From: Siniperca chuatsi
Lineage: Eukaryota > Chordata > Actinopteri > Centrarchiformes > Sinipercidae
Direction: 5' to 3'
Assembly (NCBI RefSeq): GCF_020085105.1
Contig: NC_058045.1
Coordinates: forward strand, 14,543,833 to 14,607,832
Length of the DNA stretch: 64,000 nucleotides
Below, one piece after another: positions 1-12,741 of the stretch. Position numbers and translations under genes: made by a program. The first letter of the stretch is position 1; the number at the start of each line of letters is the position of its first letter. Below the pieces are notes generated by a model, which saw only the letters and a program-made list of their open reading frames with translations, did no database searches and was not told the origin of the DNA.

Positions 1-2860
1 AGGGAGGTGTGTATATAAGGATGCTTTTTTTCCTCCTCATCCACAGCGCATCTGTGGGATGATACCTGCCAGTGACTAGCCTTGTGGAATAATATTTTCG
101 AGAGCGTTTTTGTGTGTGTTGATTTGATTTGAAGTACTCAGCGCCGGCTGTTTGTTCTTCGTATGATCTTTGTGTGTAGCCTACGTGTTGTGTTGTTTTC
201 CCTGCGTAACGCTATGTGCTGTGTGTCTCTCTGCCATTAGCTACATGTGATTATACTCTGTTTTATTTGCATTTTCTGTTTCTTTTTTTCTCCCAAGGGC
301 TTTACACAATCCCGACCTATTCAAAGCGCTCGCATCTAGACGCACAGAGGTAACGAGCACCTTCTCCCTCATCTCACATCTCATCAAATAACACAGCTAC
401 TGGCCGTTTATTCTTGCATTTTGACATGATTTTGTTCGTGTGCCAGATTTTGTCTATAAATTGCTGATCAGGATTTGTGTGGTAGTAAGAGGAATATCAG
501 TTATTGTAGCTCAAGATTGTGCTCGTCATGGTTGCTCGCAGCTCGGCGACCTGGCGACGCGCACAGCCAAACGTTGGTGATGCGTGGAGATTTTGTCTTT
601 TCCAAAACTTTGAATTCGCCTGTGGATCATCTCTTTACAGTGAAAGTTCAAAGTGTTTGTCAAGTGTTCATGGTATCATTTCTGTGTGTTTATTTCCCAC
701 TGATTGCGAGCACATCCATCATTAGAGGAGGGTTATTTTTCAGTAAGTAGGCTATTGGCCAGGTGACATGGGGATAGGCAGGATGAATTGACAGTGCAAC
801 CCCTTGCTACAAGAAAAAAAAACAAGAGAGATGCATGTTGCATGCAGCAAGAAGATCCTGCTTAAACACACACACACGTACACACATTGTCGGACACATT
901 TAGTCAGACAGACGCACAAGCACACACACACACACACACGCACACACTTGCACACATGCACAGTGTCGTGAGAGAAGGTGGGGGGGATTTTAGGGCGTTC
1001 ACCGGCAGGGCTGGTGTGAGGCTTTCAGAACCATGGACAGCTCACATGAAGCTCATCCAACGTGGTCTTCTCTCTTCTGTCCGTACTAGCTGCAGCATCA
1101 TTGTTTGGCAATGGCACTTCATAAAACAGCCCAGAGAACTCTGCCTAAAGAGCATATTTTCCAGAACAGCAATACAGATATTTAACCTTCTAATCACTTA
1201 TAGGCCCCACACATGACATGTTTTAGCTTTTCCTGCAGCCATCAAGTTTTTGCTATTTGGCACCTGTGTGAAATGACGTCAGCTGTCCACTATGTGGGTA
1301 ATACCTGTATTGGAACACATATAATGATAACGATGCTTTGTATAATATTCAGTTGGATAAATGATTTCTCTGAATATTTGTGTTCATGCACCATCTCGCC
1401 TTTACACCTGCAGCAAGTCCACATTTAACATCTGAAACCTGAAACCCAGATTTCCCCTCTCTGGCTTTGTTCCTAATTATACTTTGATACACAATTTCAC
1501 ATAAAATGTTCTCATATTCTCACCTTTTTTACTTTTTTCTCCCCTTTTTCTAATTCACAAACATTCTTGTCTTCTATTAGAAACTCACGAAGGGCTCCAG
1601 CATGCTCTGGGACATTTCAGTGTTATTCACAGGTACTCCAGTTTCATTGAATTCCCTTTGTTAATAGAGTAGAAAAAACATGTCAATCTCAAATGCTTTT
1701 TTACTTTATATTGTGCCAATTGACATTACACCCCATTGTCAGTAACTGCCTTTCTGAGGTGTGAGGTGTGATGAAGGTAAATCACAAAGAGGAATTTAGG
1801 AAGCTGTGTAGAAACCAGTATTTCACAAAACTATAATTCCTTCCATTTAGTTAGGATTATTTTTATAGGGATTACTGGTTTGTTTTGTTGATAGGCTTGA
1901 TAATGATACATTTGTGCTTGTCTGTTGGGCTGGGTCTATGGGATCTCTTCTTATACAGTCTCTTGATTCACTTTTCCCATTTGTTTTTTGCTGTATTGTA
2001 TTCATCAATACTGATAGTGCGAGCATACAGTGATCAGTGACTGATTTTATGCACCTTAACATCAGTTATTAAACATCCCTCTTTAAACTCAGAATCAGCC
2101 AATAACTCAATTCATAATAGTTTGTTCAATCCATCTGTTTTGGTACATTTAAATCTATTTAAACAAAAGCAGTTATGACTAAAAAGGAGGACACAACACA
2201 ACAAACATTAACATAAAGACATCTAGATGACGTCAGAATGTACAAGCTGGTGCTGACCTGTTAACAATAACCTTCTACTTTAAAAAAGGGATTCAGAGTG
2301 TTATTAGTGTATTCACATCCAAATGGACTTGGAAATATTTACACAAAAAAAAAACTCATGCATGCTGTCATATTACATCTCTTCCATTTCTTTTTTGTGG
2401 TCTATTAGTGAAATGTATAACAAATGGTACAGACACTGAAGTTTATGGGATTGAGGCCTACTGGACAGAGAAAATGTCTGCACGTTTGATCGTGTTATCA
2501 CATGTATATAGTTGTTGTCTGTTTTAGTGGAATGTTTTTCAATTTACTAAAAAAATCAGTTTTAGTTAATGTTCACCTATAGAAACTAAACTGGCTAAGA
2601 CAGTGGATAATAAAAAAGAGTGCTGAACATTATCACTATTCTTCTTCGAAGCTTGAGGTTTGGAAGTCAAATTTATACTCTATCTGAGACATTTTAGTCC
2701 AAAAAAAGGGCTTAGAAAATACATGAAATCCAAACGGGTATCGTTATATATGACTTATGTTCTTCCTAATTTACGTTCAGTCTCATGGATGTGTAACTGT
2801 GTGTTTCAGATGCTGGACCAACGGTGTATGGTCATGGCCATGATTTCAGCTGAGCAGTCT
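1..2860. other. Gene-poor region left of mir-129
   Basis: I find no convincing exon here. The very start has a TATA-like stretch (TATATAAGG, about 12-20) and CT-rich sequence, which could be the promoter or first exon of a transcript such as a mir-129 host RNA, but nothing else supports it. Open frames are short, low in complexity and not flanked by good splice sites. CA-rich microsatellite tracts lie at about 866-956. Confidence 0.5.
866..956. repeat. Interrupted (CA)n microsatellite
   Basis: CA-rich tract with two purer blocks, at about 866-885 and 919-948. It gives spurious Val-Cys and Thr-His open frames on the two strands. Confidence 0.9.
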
Positions 2861-2865
2861 TGTTC

Positions 2866-2945
2866 TTTTCAGGTCTTTTTGCGGTCTGGGCTTGCTGTCA
2901 AATGACTATCCAGGAAGCCCTTACCCCAAAAAGCATCTGCAAGGG
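2866..2945 (+). ncRNA. mir129: miR-129 precursor hairpin
   Basis: Both arms of the miR-129 stem-loop are present. The 5p arm is 2875-2895 (begins CTTTTTGCGGTCTGGG) and the 3p arm is 2915-2936 (AAGCCCTTACCCCAAAAAGC then AT). They are separated by a 19-nt loop and pair along most of their length. From memory the 5p product is identical to vertebrate miR-129-5p, and the 3p arm ends GCAT like the miR-129-2 form rather than the GTAT of human miR-129-1. Human MIR129-1 lies upstream of LEP, and here the hairpin lies about 10 kb upstream of leptin on the same strand, so synteny supports the call. miR-129 is a brain-enriched microRNA. I cannot see its primary transcript limits. Confidence 0.95.
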
Positions 2946-4500
2946 ACCCTTACATCAAGGAAGATTTACATAAAATTCCCTCTTGACACTTAAGCTGAAT
3001 TTATATATTGTGAAGCCCGATTTTCTCAATTTATACATCAATTAAGTGTGAGTATATACAATTGTGAAATAGTGTATTTGACTTTCCGATTCAACACAAT
3101 GTGCGTTTTAAGTAGTAATACATTAATAAGGTAAGTACATAATTTAGACCATGTCGACTAAAAAAACTTTTCAGAACTGCCGTTTATCCAGGGGTTCCCA
3201 TTCTGGTCATCATTACCCAGAGTAGTGCAGTGCTACTTTTCCTCCCAACGAAGTAACAGGTTTAAACTTTTATCCAAGATGTAAATCATTTCCTGATTAG
3301 TTGGTTTGACTGAAAACCATCAGGTTTCTGTGAAATAAGGACCAGACTTGAGACCCATTACTCCAATTCTAAATGTGTCAAGCACCACATAATTCCTCCA
3401 GAAGGTAGCAGCATTGCTCAAGTTTTTTGGGGAAATTTTTTTGGGAAGTTTTCTGAGAACATTTTATTTAAATCCACACACACTATAAATCCATAGATAC
3501 ACAGACAGTTAACATGATGACCATGTGTTTTTGTGTAGCCAATGTGCATATAATGCCATGAGTTAGTAATTCACTGCACTTATACATGATTACAATGCTT
3601 TAATGTAACCCAGTTGTAACATTTGTTTACTTTTATACATTTGTTTGACTGTGTAGGTGTGTAATACATTAAAAAAAAATCCAGAGGAATACGTTTGTCC
3701 ATAAAGTGAATGAGACGCTGTTGTCTCGCTAGTGCCTACACAGCATTGTACTAGTGAAGGAAGTGAATTATGAGCTAGATTCAATAAACAACTTCTGCTG
3801 AAATTTGTCATTTCCTATTTATTACTCATTTCTGCAACAATCTGCATTTCCTGTGCCAAGACATTCTTTGGTATCATGAAAAACAGGCTAAAAGCACAAT
3901 CAAAAAACAATTGCAAAGCGATTGTTTCATCACTTCTGCACAGCTTCCAGTAAAACACACACAAACTAATTATTAGACAATTCTTCATCCATTGACTCCA
4001 AACCTATTCCACAAAATAGAAAGAAATCCAGCTTTCTATTTCTGTTTGATCCACTTACTGTGTTTCTCAAACAACACAAGCAGAACCAATCACTTTCTAA
4101 TGTCCTCAATTTGGGTAAACACCTGGTCTCTTTATCCTAATGATGGTTGTGGAGGGGGTTTTTTCAACCTGCTTTTGTCAGTCATTAATTTCTTTTTTAT
4201 TGGGAGAGCTTATGTCAAAATGTTAAAGTCCACCTGCACTCAAAAATGTGTTTTGCTTATTGTTACTTCAATTGGTTGTTTGACCTTCACTGTGCAGAAT
4301 GATGTATGTGCAGAGTTTGACACCTGAAGACTGCTGATGGTGCAAAGTTTCTCTGTGCTCACCTTAAATCTGAGTGTAAGGCATGTACGTATGTTGTAAC
4401 ACTACTATGGAAACCAGTCGTGGTCTAATATGCAATTTGAAGTGCACAAACATTGAGAATTTACTTTTCAGTGAAGTAGGAGACAACTTGTGTCCAGCAG
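2946..4500. other. Intergenic, nothing recognised
   Basis: AT-rich sequence with no supported exon, RNA gene or clear repeat. Confidence 0.5.
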
Positions 4501-4970
4501 TTAAAGGGACAAATCAAAAATACATATTTTTCCTCTCACCTGTAGTGCTATTTATTAATCTAGATTGTTTTGGTGTGAGTTGCCGAGTTTTGGAGATATC
4601 AGCAGTAGAGATGTTTGCATTTTTTTAATATAATGGAACTATATGGCTCAAAGCGTCAAAAACACATTTGAAAAACTCAGAAATCATGACCCGATTACTC
4701 AAGATAATGCACAGATTTGTTGTGAGCAGTTTCATGTAGGAACTATCGGTAGAAAGAAAATAGTTCCTACTTGAAACTGCAAATCTGTGGATTATCTTGA
4801 GTAACCGGGTCGTGATTTCTGGAAAGAAAGTTTTTCAAATGTAGTTTTTTGATGCTTTGAGCACCACAAGCCGAGTGCCATCTAGTTCCATTATATTCAA
4901 AAAATGCAGAAATCTCTACGGCTAATATCTCCAAAACTCGGCAACTCACACCAAAACATCATCATATCTA
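4501..4970. mobile_element. Foldback (palindromic) MITE, copy 1
   Basis: A long inverted repeat: left arm about 4568-4746 (starts TTTTGGTGTGAGTTGCCGAG) and right arm about 4760-4956, its reverse complement with scattered changes and a 15-20 bp indel. The loop is only about 13 nt. To the left, a TTAA at 4501-4504 is followed by AGGGAC, the same end seen in the related copy at 17.9 kb. No coding capacity is seen. I infer a non-autonomous DNA element of the TTAA-target type whose right end has decayed. Transcribed, it would form a hairpin of roughly 180 bp. Confidence 0.75.
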
Positions 4971-5553
4971 TTGACCTCCTGCTCAGTCTTGAATCACTTA
5001 TTCAAACAGATAAAATGAGGAGATGCTCACACGACACTGCAGAGAGGAGAGGTGCTCTGGTGATAAATGCTTGAGCAGTTCTGCAACATGGATATGCAGA
5101 ACTGGCAGACATATTACTGGATTTTTCCCTCTACCACACAAGGCTGCACCCACATCCTTGTTACGTTGATACTGGAACTGGAACAAAAATTTGGCTGTTT
5201 CTTTTCAATACCCGACAGAAGCTATTTGTTTGACTCTTGCAAGGCCACTGAAAACTGTTGTTGCTTTAATTTTTTGCTCTCACAGTGAGCTTTCATACTG
5301 AATCTTTGCTGGAGTCTCCACTGTGGGTTTTTTGGCCGTATCCCCTAAGAGATGTGACCTGCACTTCAATAATTTCAGGTGCAGTGACAAACCACTGACC
5401 AAAACCTGGATTCACTTACCAATGGACAATAAACATGTATTTAAAAAAAAGACCATCAAAAACAAATTATTTGCTTTGTAACAGGTTATTTTTTATATAT
5501 TAACAAGGCTAGGCAGGTCTAGTTCATTTGGGCTATGAATAGAGCATGTTAGG

Positions 5554-5785
5554 TTAAAGGATAAGTTCACATATTTTCAAGTCTATCTTAAAACAATGCT
5601 GACATGCCCATATGTACATTGAAAGGGTTATTGGTCGCTGTAAATGTTCCTCCTGTCCATACTGGTCACAAAGACAGCCATTCTTTAAGCAATTTCAGTG
5701 TAAGTAATGGGGGACAAAATGCAGGCAAAATGCTACTAATAACTCTTGCAAGATAGACTTGAAAAAATGTGAATCTATCCTTTAA
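5554..5785. mobile_element. piggyBac-type MITE with TTAA flanks
   Basis: A 224-bp element (5558-5781) flanked on both sides by TTAA (5554-5557 and 5782-5785). The ends are inverted repeats of about 32 bp: the left begins AGGATAAGTTCACATATTTT and the right, read on the other strand, begins AGGATAGATTCACATTTTTT. About three of 32 positions differ. There is no open frame of note. TTAA duplication with short TIRs is the hallmark of piggyBac-family non-autonomous elements, so I call it a piggyBac-type MITE. The low TIR divergence suggests moderate age. Confidence 0.8.
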
Positions 5786-8700
5786 GGGACCCTTATTTCA
5801 TGCTCATGTTCTCCGAACTTCCATTTTATGACTTTTTAGAGAATCAAATTTTGAATCAAGTGGTTTTACTAATACACTGTATGACAGTGTGATCTGGTCT
5901 CAAAGATCATGGGTGCACAGTAATGAATCGCTGTTCAAATCAGATCATGATTTTACAGTAAGATGGCTGCTTCTCATCAATATAGTACAGATTTTACTAC
6001 TGTTTACTTAGTTCCGCCGTCCACTTAAAGTTGTGCAGTTGTCAGCCTGGGTAAGCGATTTTAAAAGTGTGCACTTTAATCTTACCGACTACACGTGTTT
6101 TCATGTCCACTTCTACTGGTGTAGCTCCCATGTCAATCTGGCCAGTTAGCATGGGAATACTTACTTAAATGTGTTGTTCAGATGTCAGCTATAAAGTTTA
6201 TGCATGTGTAGCATACACACATCAACCAATTTATTTCTCTCTCTCTCTCTAAGCCTCTCTGTCTATCTATAATCTCAGTATCTGTTTATCCATCATCTCT
6301 CTCTGTGTCTATTATTGTCAAAACATACACCTGATGTTTTTAGGACTATGTTGGTCAATTAATGTGAAGTTTCAAAAGATCTTTTATGCACTTTGTATTT
6401 AAGACCATGTTGAACAGTTGTTAATGTCAGATATGTTTTAAATTAACTTTGAATGACTCTGTGATTAAGATACTGCAAAGGATTTGTCAATATATGTCAA
6501 ATGAAATTCTAGCTGAATTTACTTATATGCATTATACAACATAGATGGCAAACATTATGCAGTTAGTAAGTAGTTTGTTTAAAAATAAAGCGGCCAGTAA
6601 TTAATGGTTAAATCAGCCAAGTATGCTGTATTTAACTTTTTTTCTCCACAATCAAAATATACGGACCTAACAATATAAGTATACATCTATCTCTCATTTA
6701 GTAATCTAACTACTGTAGGCACAAATGATTTGTTGTACCTTGTTTTAATTTTCTGCTGCAGGATTCTGCCATTTGACCTGCTACTCCCTCAGAATTTCAA
6801 GTGGAGAGGATGGGTAGGGTCACTGAGGCTCTGATCAGCCTTTTTTAAATAAGGTCATTATACAGCTGTGCTGCAGCCCCAAAGATCCTGCTTGCTGTTT
6901 TGATCATGCGCTGCACTTTGTCATGCTGAACACACATATTTTTGACAGAACGCTCTGCAGAACAGATTTGTTGAACATCTGGAGGATATAGCGACATACT
7001 CTAAAATGATTCAGTTTCTGTTGCAGTCTCTTAGACTTACTCCAAACATTACAGTTACTGGCTGCCAGTATTTTAAAGTAAATTGTGCAATTTCTTTCTG
7101 ATAGTGTAGCATAGTCCTTACACACTACATTTTACTTCACTACTGGACCTTCTGTTCTCATTACTTCAAATTTAAATACTAATGGAATATATGGTCTGGT
7201 GATTTTAGCTCAACATTTTCACATCAACTACTTCATATACTACTAATATTTCCTCTGAAATTAACATCTGTCTCATTAAAATCGAATTTATGTTCATTCA
7301 AAGATTGTGTAATGAAGGGTTGAATCACTCTAAAACACTTATTACACAGTTTTTTTTACAAACTATTAATGACACACTAATCCCATGTCAGGTACAGTAA
7401 CTCATCTCTAGCAAAGAGCAGACTTTCCTGTTGTTTTGAAGTAAAAATTTGAAACATTAGTTTTTAGTATTGAGAGATTCAAAAAATGATTTGCAATTGC
7501 AGCATTCCCTGTCCAGTGCTTTCTTTAGTTTTAATTTCATTATTGAGTAGTACAGGTTTAATAGAAAACACTGAGATCCAGCTGCATCATAATAATGTAA
7601 GTTCAAAGTATTACAATGGAAAAATAGAAGCATTTTCCCAGTACCCCACCTCTTTTGTTAAATTTTATCAAAATGAAAGTGTGCATCACTGTATTCTGAA
7701 GACCTAATATCACCGAGGTTTATTTCATATGTATTTTGTGAATTTTATTGTTGTGTGCTCATCCATGTTGTCCGTTGACTGATTTCAGCTGAGTTCTTTG
7801 TATTTATACATTCATTGTCCTACAAAAGACTTAGACTTTGTGTTCAAGTGAATATGCACCAGACATTTGAGAATGAATTAATAGCAAAAAAAATTACACT
7901 GTATCCCATAGCACAAAAAAGGTTTATAGTATTTGTTTAAAACAGATTTGTATAAACTGTTACATGCACTTAAATTATCTCCAGTGATGGTCTTTTCCCG
8001 ATGTGGTATATTGAGTTTGCTATATTAGCTGTTTAATGACAAATCAACCCCTACTCTAGAATTAAAATCCAAAGAAAGATCTCTGCATCTATTTACAGTA
8101 AGACAGTTTCAGTGGCTTGGCTAAAACTTTGACACTGCAGGGATCTGACTGGCTGAAACAGGGATTACTGTAAGTGTCTTTCAAATGTATTATTCAACAT
8201 CCACAGAAATATAAAGCCAGCTGGTGGGAAAGGGCATCAGCCAGATATTTTGGACCTTGCATAACACGTCACTAGTTATAGTCTTCATGAATTCATTCGT
8301 GTTTTAACACTTTTACTCGCTTCTCCTTTGTAATAGGTCACTTTTGTTAGTATTTGCTGTCTTTAAAATATGAAAGGATTCGTGTGACCAGTGTTGCTTA
8401 ACATGTTATTTTGTTAAAGATATTGCTTGCCGTGACTGCACTTTTACAGAGCTCCGACTCATTCATGACCCCCAATGAAAAGCTGATTCAGGTCTTTTCA
8501 GACAGGTTTTATGGTGTTAACGTCACTCTCAAGTGTCCCCGGGTAAAAACAACACAGCGTCCTGAATGGCAGCACATGCAGGATTACATTTAATTCCCAA
8601 CATTCCTGTGACTCATCCAGGCAGGTGCTGCTGAGCAGAATTCCTGGTTTCCATGCTGCATCTGGACAAGTAATGCGATACTGTGTAAGGTCCACTGACA

Positions 8701-11700
8701 TGGCACAGCCAGTGCTACAAGGGGAACAGGCAATGCTTTGTTAACCTTTTGGTCTGTATATCATTCTACATCATTCACTGGTAAAGTAATTACATCCCAT
8801 CTCCTAACCTTATTGGATTAATGAATACTCTACATGCAGTATTACTGTGTGCAAGTGCATGTGTATAGTTTGATAAAAGAGGGGCACACACTTCTTCTGA
8901 GGATGTGACTCATATGCTCCCATAAGACATGTGACACAAAGTCCTCATGAATTATTAATGAAGCCTTGCAGTGTCCTTCTGTCATGCTCCAAGAGGTGAC
9001 TTCTTGTCCTGCAGGGGTGCAGTCTGATAGATCCTCCATGATCCCAGGGACAAGGGACATCCAGACATAAAACTCTGGACCCACACCGCTGTTTTTTTGC
9101 ACTTTTGGTTTCTAATGTAGCCACAAAAGCACAAATGTGTATCTTCTCTGTTTGGAACTAATTAGTGCATGTTGAGAACCATGGGCTAAATAAACACATT
9201 CATAAACTAACAACTCTGTTTGGAGGAGGAAGAGGAAATGCATTTGACTCATGCTTTTTATGAGAAGCTTTTTGATGAAAAAACTGAGAAAAGGCATACA
9301 CATTTTGATTGACCTTTGATGTGGAGTCGGTAACACCACAGATTCATCTAAAATATAAAGATAAAGCATGACAGCCTTGTTTGTTTACAGATTAGCAACA
9401 AAGATATAATGAATGTATTCCACTGTGGGGTAAAATAAATAACCTAGTCAAGACTGACCATCTACATTATCTTGCATGTTTCCTGTATACTGAGATGTCA
9501 CATACTGGCAGGCAAAATCCTGATTTAAAAATAGTTTTAGCGACAGGCAGCTTTTATTCATCCCAGATGTCAGGAAAATATTTTCTGCGTGCAATGAGAC
9601 CTGCTCTGTTGCTGGTAAGAGAGCCCCCAAAACCCCCAGAGAAGAGCTCTGAAGAAACTTTTAACACTACTTGGAAACTATCCATCCAATTATATCCTCC
9701 ACTTCATTCCATTATGTTTTTCTTTCATGAATAATACACTATTCCTGTTGAAAATACAAGTGGGACCGTGTCATCCATCCACTTTCCTTCCCAGAAATAT
9801 ATCCTTTAGTGTGTCTTTTTCCCAGCAATTTTCAGATTCTTTCACATTTCTGTTTATTCTGCCCAAAGTGTGGCAATGACCGTCTGTTAATAGTTTCATG
9901 AGACCTCTGTATGTGTGTGTGTGTGTGCCCTGGGCATGTTGGAGCATGTGCATGAGTTAGTAAATAGTTTTCAGGATTTACTGTAAGTTACCTTGAGAGA
10001 AAACTGAACTACCATTACGGTCCTGCTTTGTTCCCTGTGGTTGCCTCCCTCTAACACACTTCTTGGCCTCTCTGACCTCTTTTTGCTTCAGAGAAACAGA
10101 AATATGCACAGCCCCTCCCCCCCTTCTCCATGGAGCAGCAACAGAAAACTGCTTCCAAAATGGCCACATTTCAAAACACATTTAATTAGAGCATATGAGA
10201 TAATTTAATCAAATGGTAGAGACATATGTGCTTGAAATGTGTTGGAGACAGCTATGAAGACAGGAGTCTTACATTAGAAACATCTGCCGTCCATACATGA
10301 CATAACAATTCCTTTTGTCGTTCAATGGAAGACTGTACTTAAGCCTCAGTTCAGCAGAAGTTCATTCTGGACATTTAATAATTAACATTTTGATGTGTGA
10401 TAATAATTTTGGTGGATCAAAATGAAAGACAAATATTCCTAATTTTTGTTCTTCAGAAATGACCGCTGACATTGGGTGGACAACAGTGACAGTAATTTAC
10501 TGGATCCTGTATGCCAGTGAGAATCCTGGGTAGAATGCATTCATACTGTGTATGTGTAGTGCTACTTTGTGTGTGTCGTCAAAAGGAGTATCACCACCCA
10601 CATTAGATCTTGTAATCAAAAAGTATTACCGAGTGCTTATCTCAATCGTTTTGTGGAAGTGAATCACCCGCAAAGTACTGTACGATTATACAGTACTATT
10701 TTGCTTTGCTCAATACGTTTTGAAAAAAATGTAAATGCTGTCTGGACCTACGTTCAGAACATCACACTCCTAATCTGTCAAACTGAACCGGAAAAGATCA
10801 CGCAGGATGATTTCCTCGGGTTAAATATAAAAATGCTCAGACAAACATCAACTTATGTCCATTCCAAGATGCAGCGTTAGACTGCATGAAACTGTGACAT
10901 TTCAAAATTCTCCTGTTTGTGTGTGTGTTTGTTGCCTTATATAGTTATCAAATCCCACAGTATGTGTGAATTATGTATGTGAGTAGATGCTTTCCCTGTG
11001 ACTCATTTACTGTATGTGTGGCTGGTAGTCACCAAAAATGTATTGATTATTTCAACTTGCATCTATTAGATTTTCTCTGATATTTGATACCGAGTGATAC
11101 AATCATATTGAACTCTGTGTACACAAGAAATAACTAACTGAACAAAATAAAATGAATAATGTACAATGATGAAGCTATAAAGACATGAAAGAAATGCTTA
11201 TGCATTCTGATGATCAGGCAATAATGCCAGGAATCTCCATTTGTAAATGCAGCTCATTTATATATTCCAAAAATAAACATGAGATCAGTCAGGAGAAGAA
11301 CTGTGTCATACTGGGCTCCTTTTATTTGGACAAGAAACCATAAATTACTTTGTGAAGATCTGTTTTGTAACACTGCTGTTATGTGTTTTTCTTTTTTGTA
11401 GTGTTTTTATTGTTTCAGTTCTTTTTTTTTCTGCTACTTTCCAGGTGTGCTTAGAAACACTGTGTGATGGTACACCTAAATAAATACTGACGTAACTAAT
11501 CTTGGCACCTGACACCATTAGGCAATGTTTAGAAAGAGCAGCGAAGATAAGTGTCAGTACAGGATATGACATATATGGCATATTGATCAGTCGAGTCGCA
11601 AACATTTTTTTTGCAGTCACAAAATTGGAAACATTGCTGTTATTATTATCTGTAAACTATCTGTATTCCAAGGTTTACACAGGTATATGGAGGTGTAATT

Positions 11701-12079
11701 GTGGATGTGCCATGTCAAAAGGCAGTACTTTACTGCTTAACTTTACTTAAATATTAATGCTGAAATGCCTAAGAGAGTGAAGTTGTTTAGCAGCTACTGT
11801 GAGAGTAAGACACATTTTAAACTCACTTTCAAACTATTTCTAAAAGGGATAAAAACTATTTAGCAAACTTCCTAATTGTGATAAAAATACCTTGTCTGTA
11901 TTTTTTCCCTGTGACTCAAATATGTCACTGGGTAGTTACCAAAAATGTACTTCTTATTCAGTTTACAGTACCTCCCGTCCCCTGCAGTCCCACCAGGGGA
12001 TTCAGGGGTATGAGATGGAGAGAGGTAAGTGAGGGAGTAGATGAGGGGGAACGGGGGTCAGAGAGATGTGAGTAAGAGA
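5786..12079. other. Intergenic region between mir-129 and lepa
   Basis: About 6.3 kb of mostly AT-rich sequence. I find no exon with both a plausible frame and splice sites. A CT tract at about 6236-6250 and short GT tracts are present. Two similar segments of about 55 bp (10991-11051 and 11904-11949) are the only other structure I can point to. This is the likely location of distal leptin regulatory DNA, but that is inference from position. Confidence 0.4.
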
Positions 12080-12152
12080 TGAGTCAACAGCCCTCCACTA
12101 TAAGATACCCCGATGGAGCCTAACAGTGGCGTACACTCAGACACCAGCGAAG
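12080..12152 (+). promoter_or_regulatory. lepa: lepa core promoter and 5' UTR exon
   Basis: A TATA-like box (CTATAAGATA, 12098-12107) is followed about 30 bp later by a short exon that ends at a strong donor (CGAAG|GTAAGG, exon end 12152). A consensus AP-1 site (TGAGTCA, 12080-12086) lies directly upstream of the TATA box, and another (TGACTCA, 12912 minus 1000, that is 11912-11918) lies about 190 bp further up. The matching acceptor is at 12690-12691 (TTCTTCTCCTAG|GAATACC), 50 bp before the leptin ATG. A non-coding first exon is the known arrangement of vertebrate leptin genes. The transcription start, about 12130, is inferred from TATA spacing. Confidence 0.65.
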
Positions 12153-12741
12153 GTAAGGTCATGTCTCCTCTTCATTGCATTTACTGTCTCCTTTGTTCAT
12201 GTTAGTTTAAAAGATAACAGCTTTTTGGAAAGTTTGAATGCTGGATTTATTTGTAAAAGATGTCAGTGACAAGTGAGGTGTTGTTTTTAGAGAAATGCTT
12301 GTTGGTTATTGACTGTGTCTTCTAGCTGAGGTTTTTGTGAGCTTACCATTCAGTCCATTCTTCACAGAACATGTAGCAGAGATTTGGGAAACAGGGGGGT
12401 TGAGAAGAATCGTGTTAGCCAAAGTACGTGATCTTTGTACCTGTTACACAGGCAAAAATTCACAGGTGTCTCTATCACAAATATTTGCTGCTAAAATCAA
12501 ACATGTTGAGTAAATTACTGGAAGGAAGCATGTGTGTATGTATAAAATGATGACATGCGGATATTAACTCATGCCTGCTGTCTTCATGACACAATGGTGA
12601 AACAACAAGTGAAAGATGGATAACTGCAAAGATTAAAAGGAAGAATAATCTGCATAATATCTGCGCAGGTTCAATTTCATTCTTCTCCTAGGAATACCAG
12701 TGCTATTCTGAATTCTGTACATCCGGGGAAATACTACAAAT

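Noticed and set aside
4568-4956. A long-hairpin small-RNA gene
   Set aside because: Structure alone would allow it, but a related copy with TTAA flanks at 17.9 kb makes a mobile element the better explanation.
8411-8593. 60-codon frame with a hydrophobic start
   Set aside because: No splice support, no family resemblance, and short enough to be chance.
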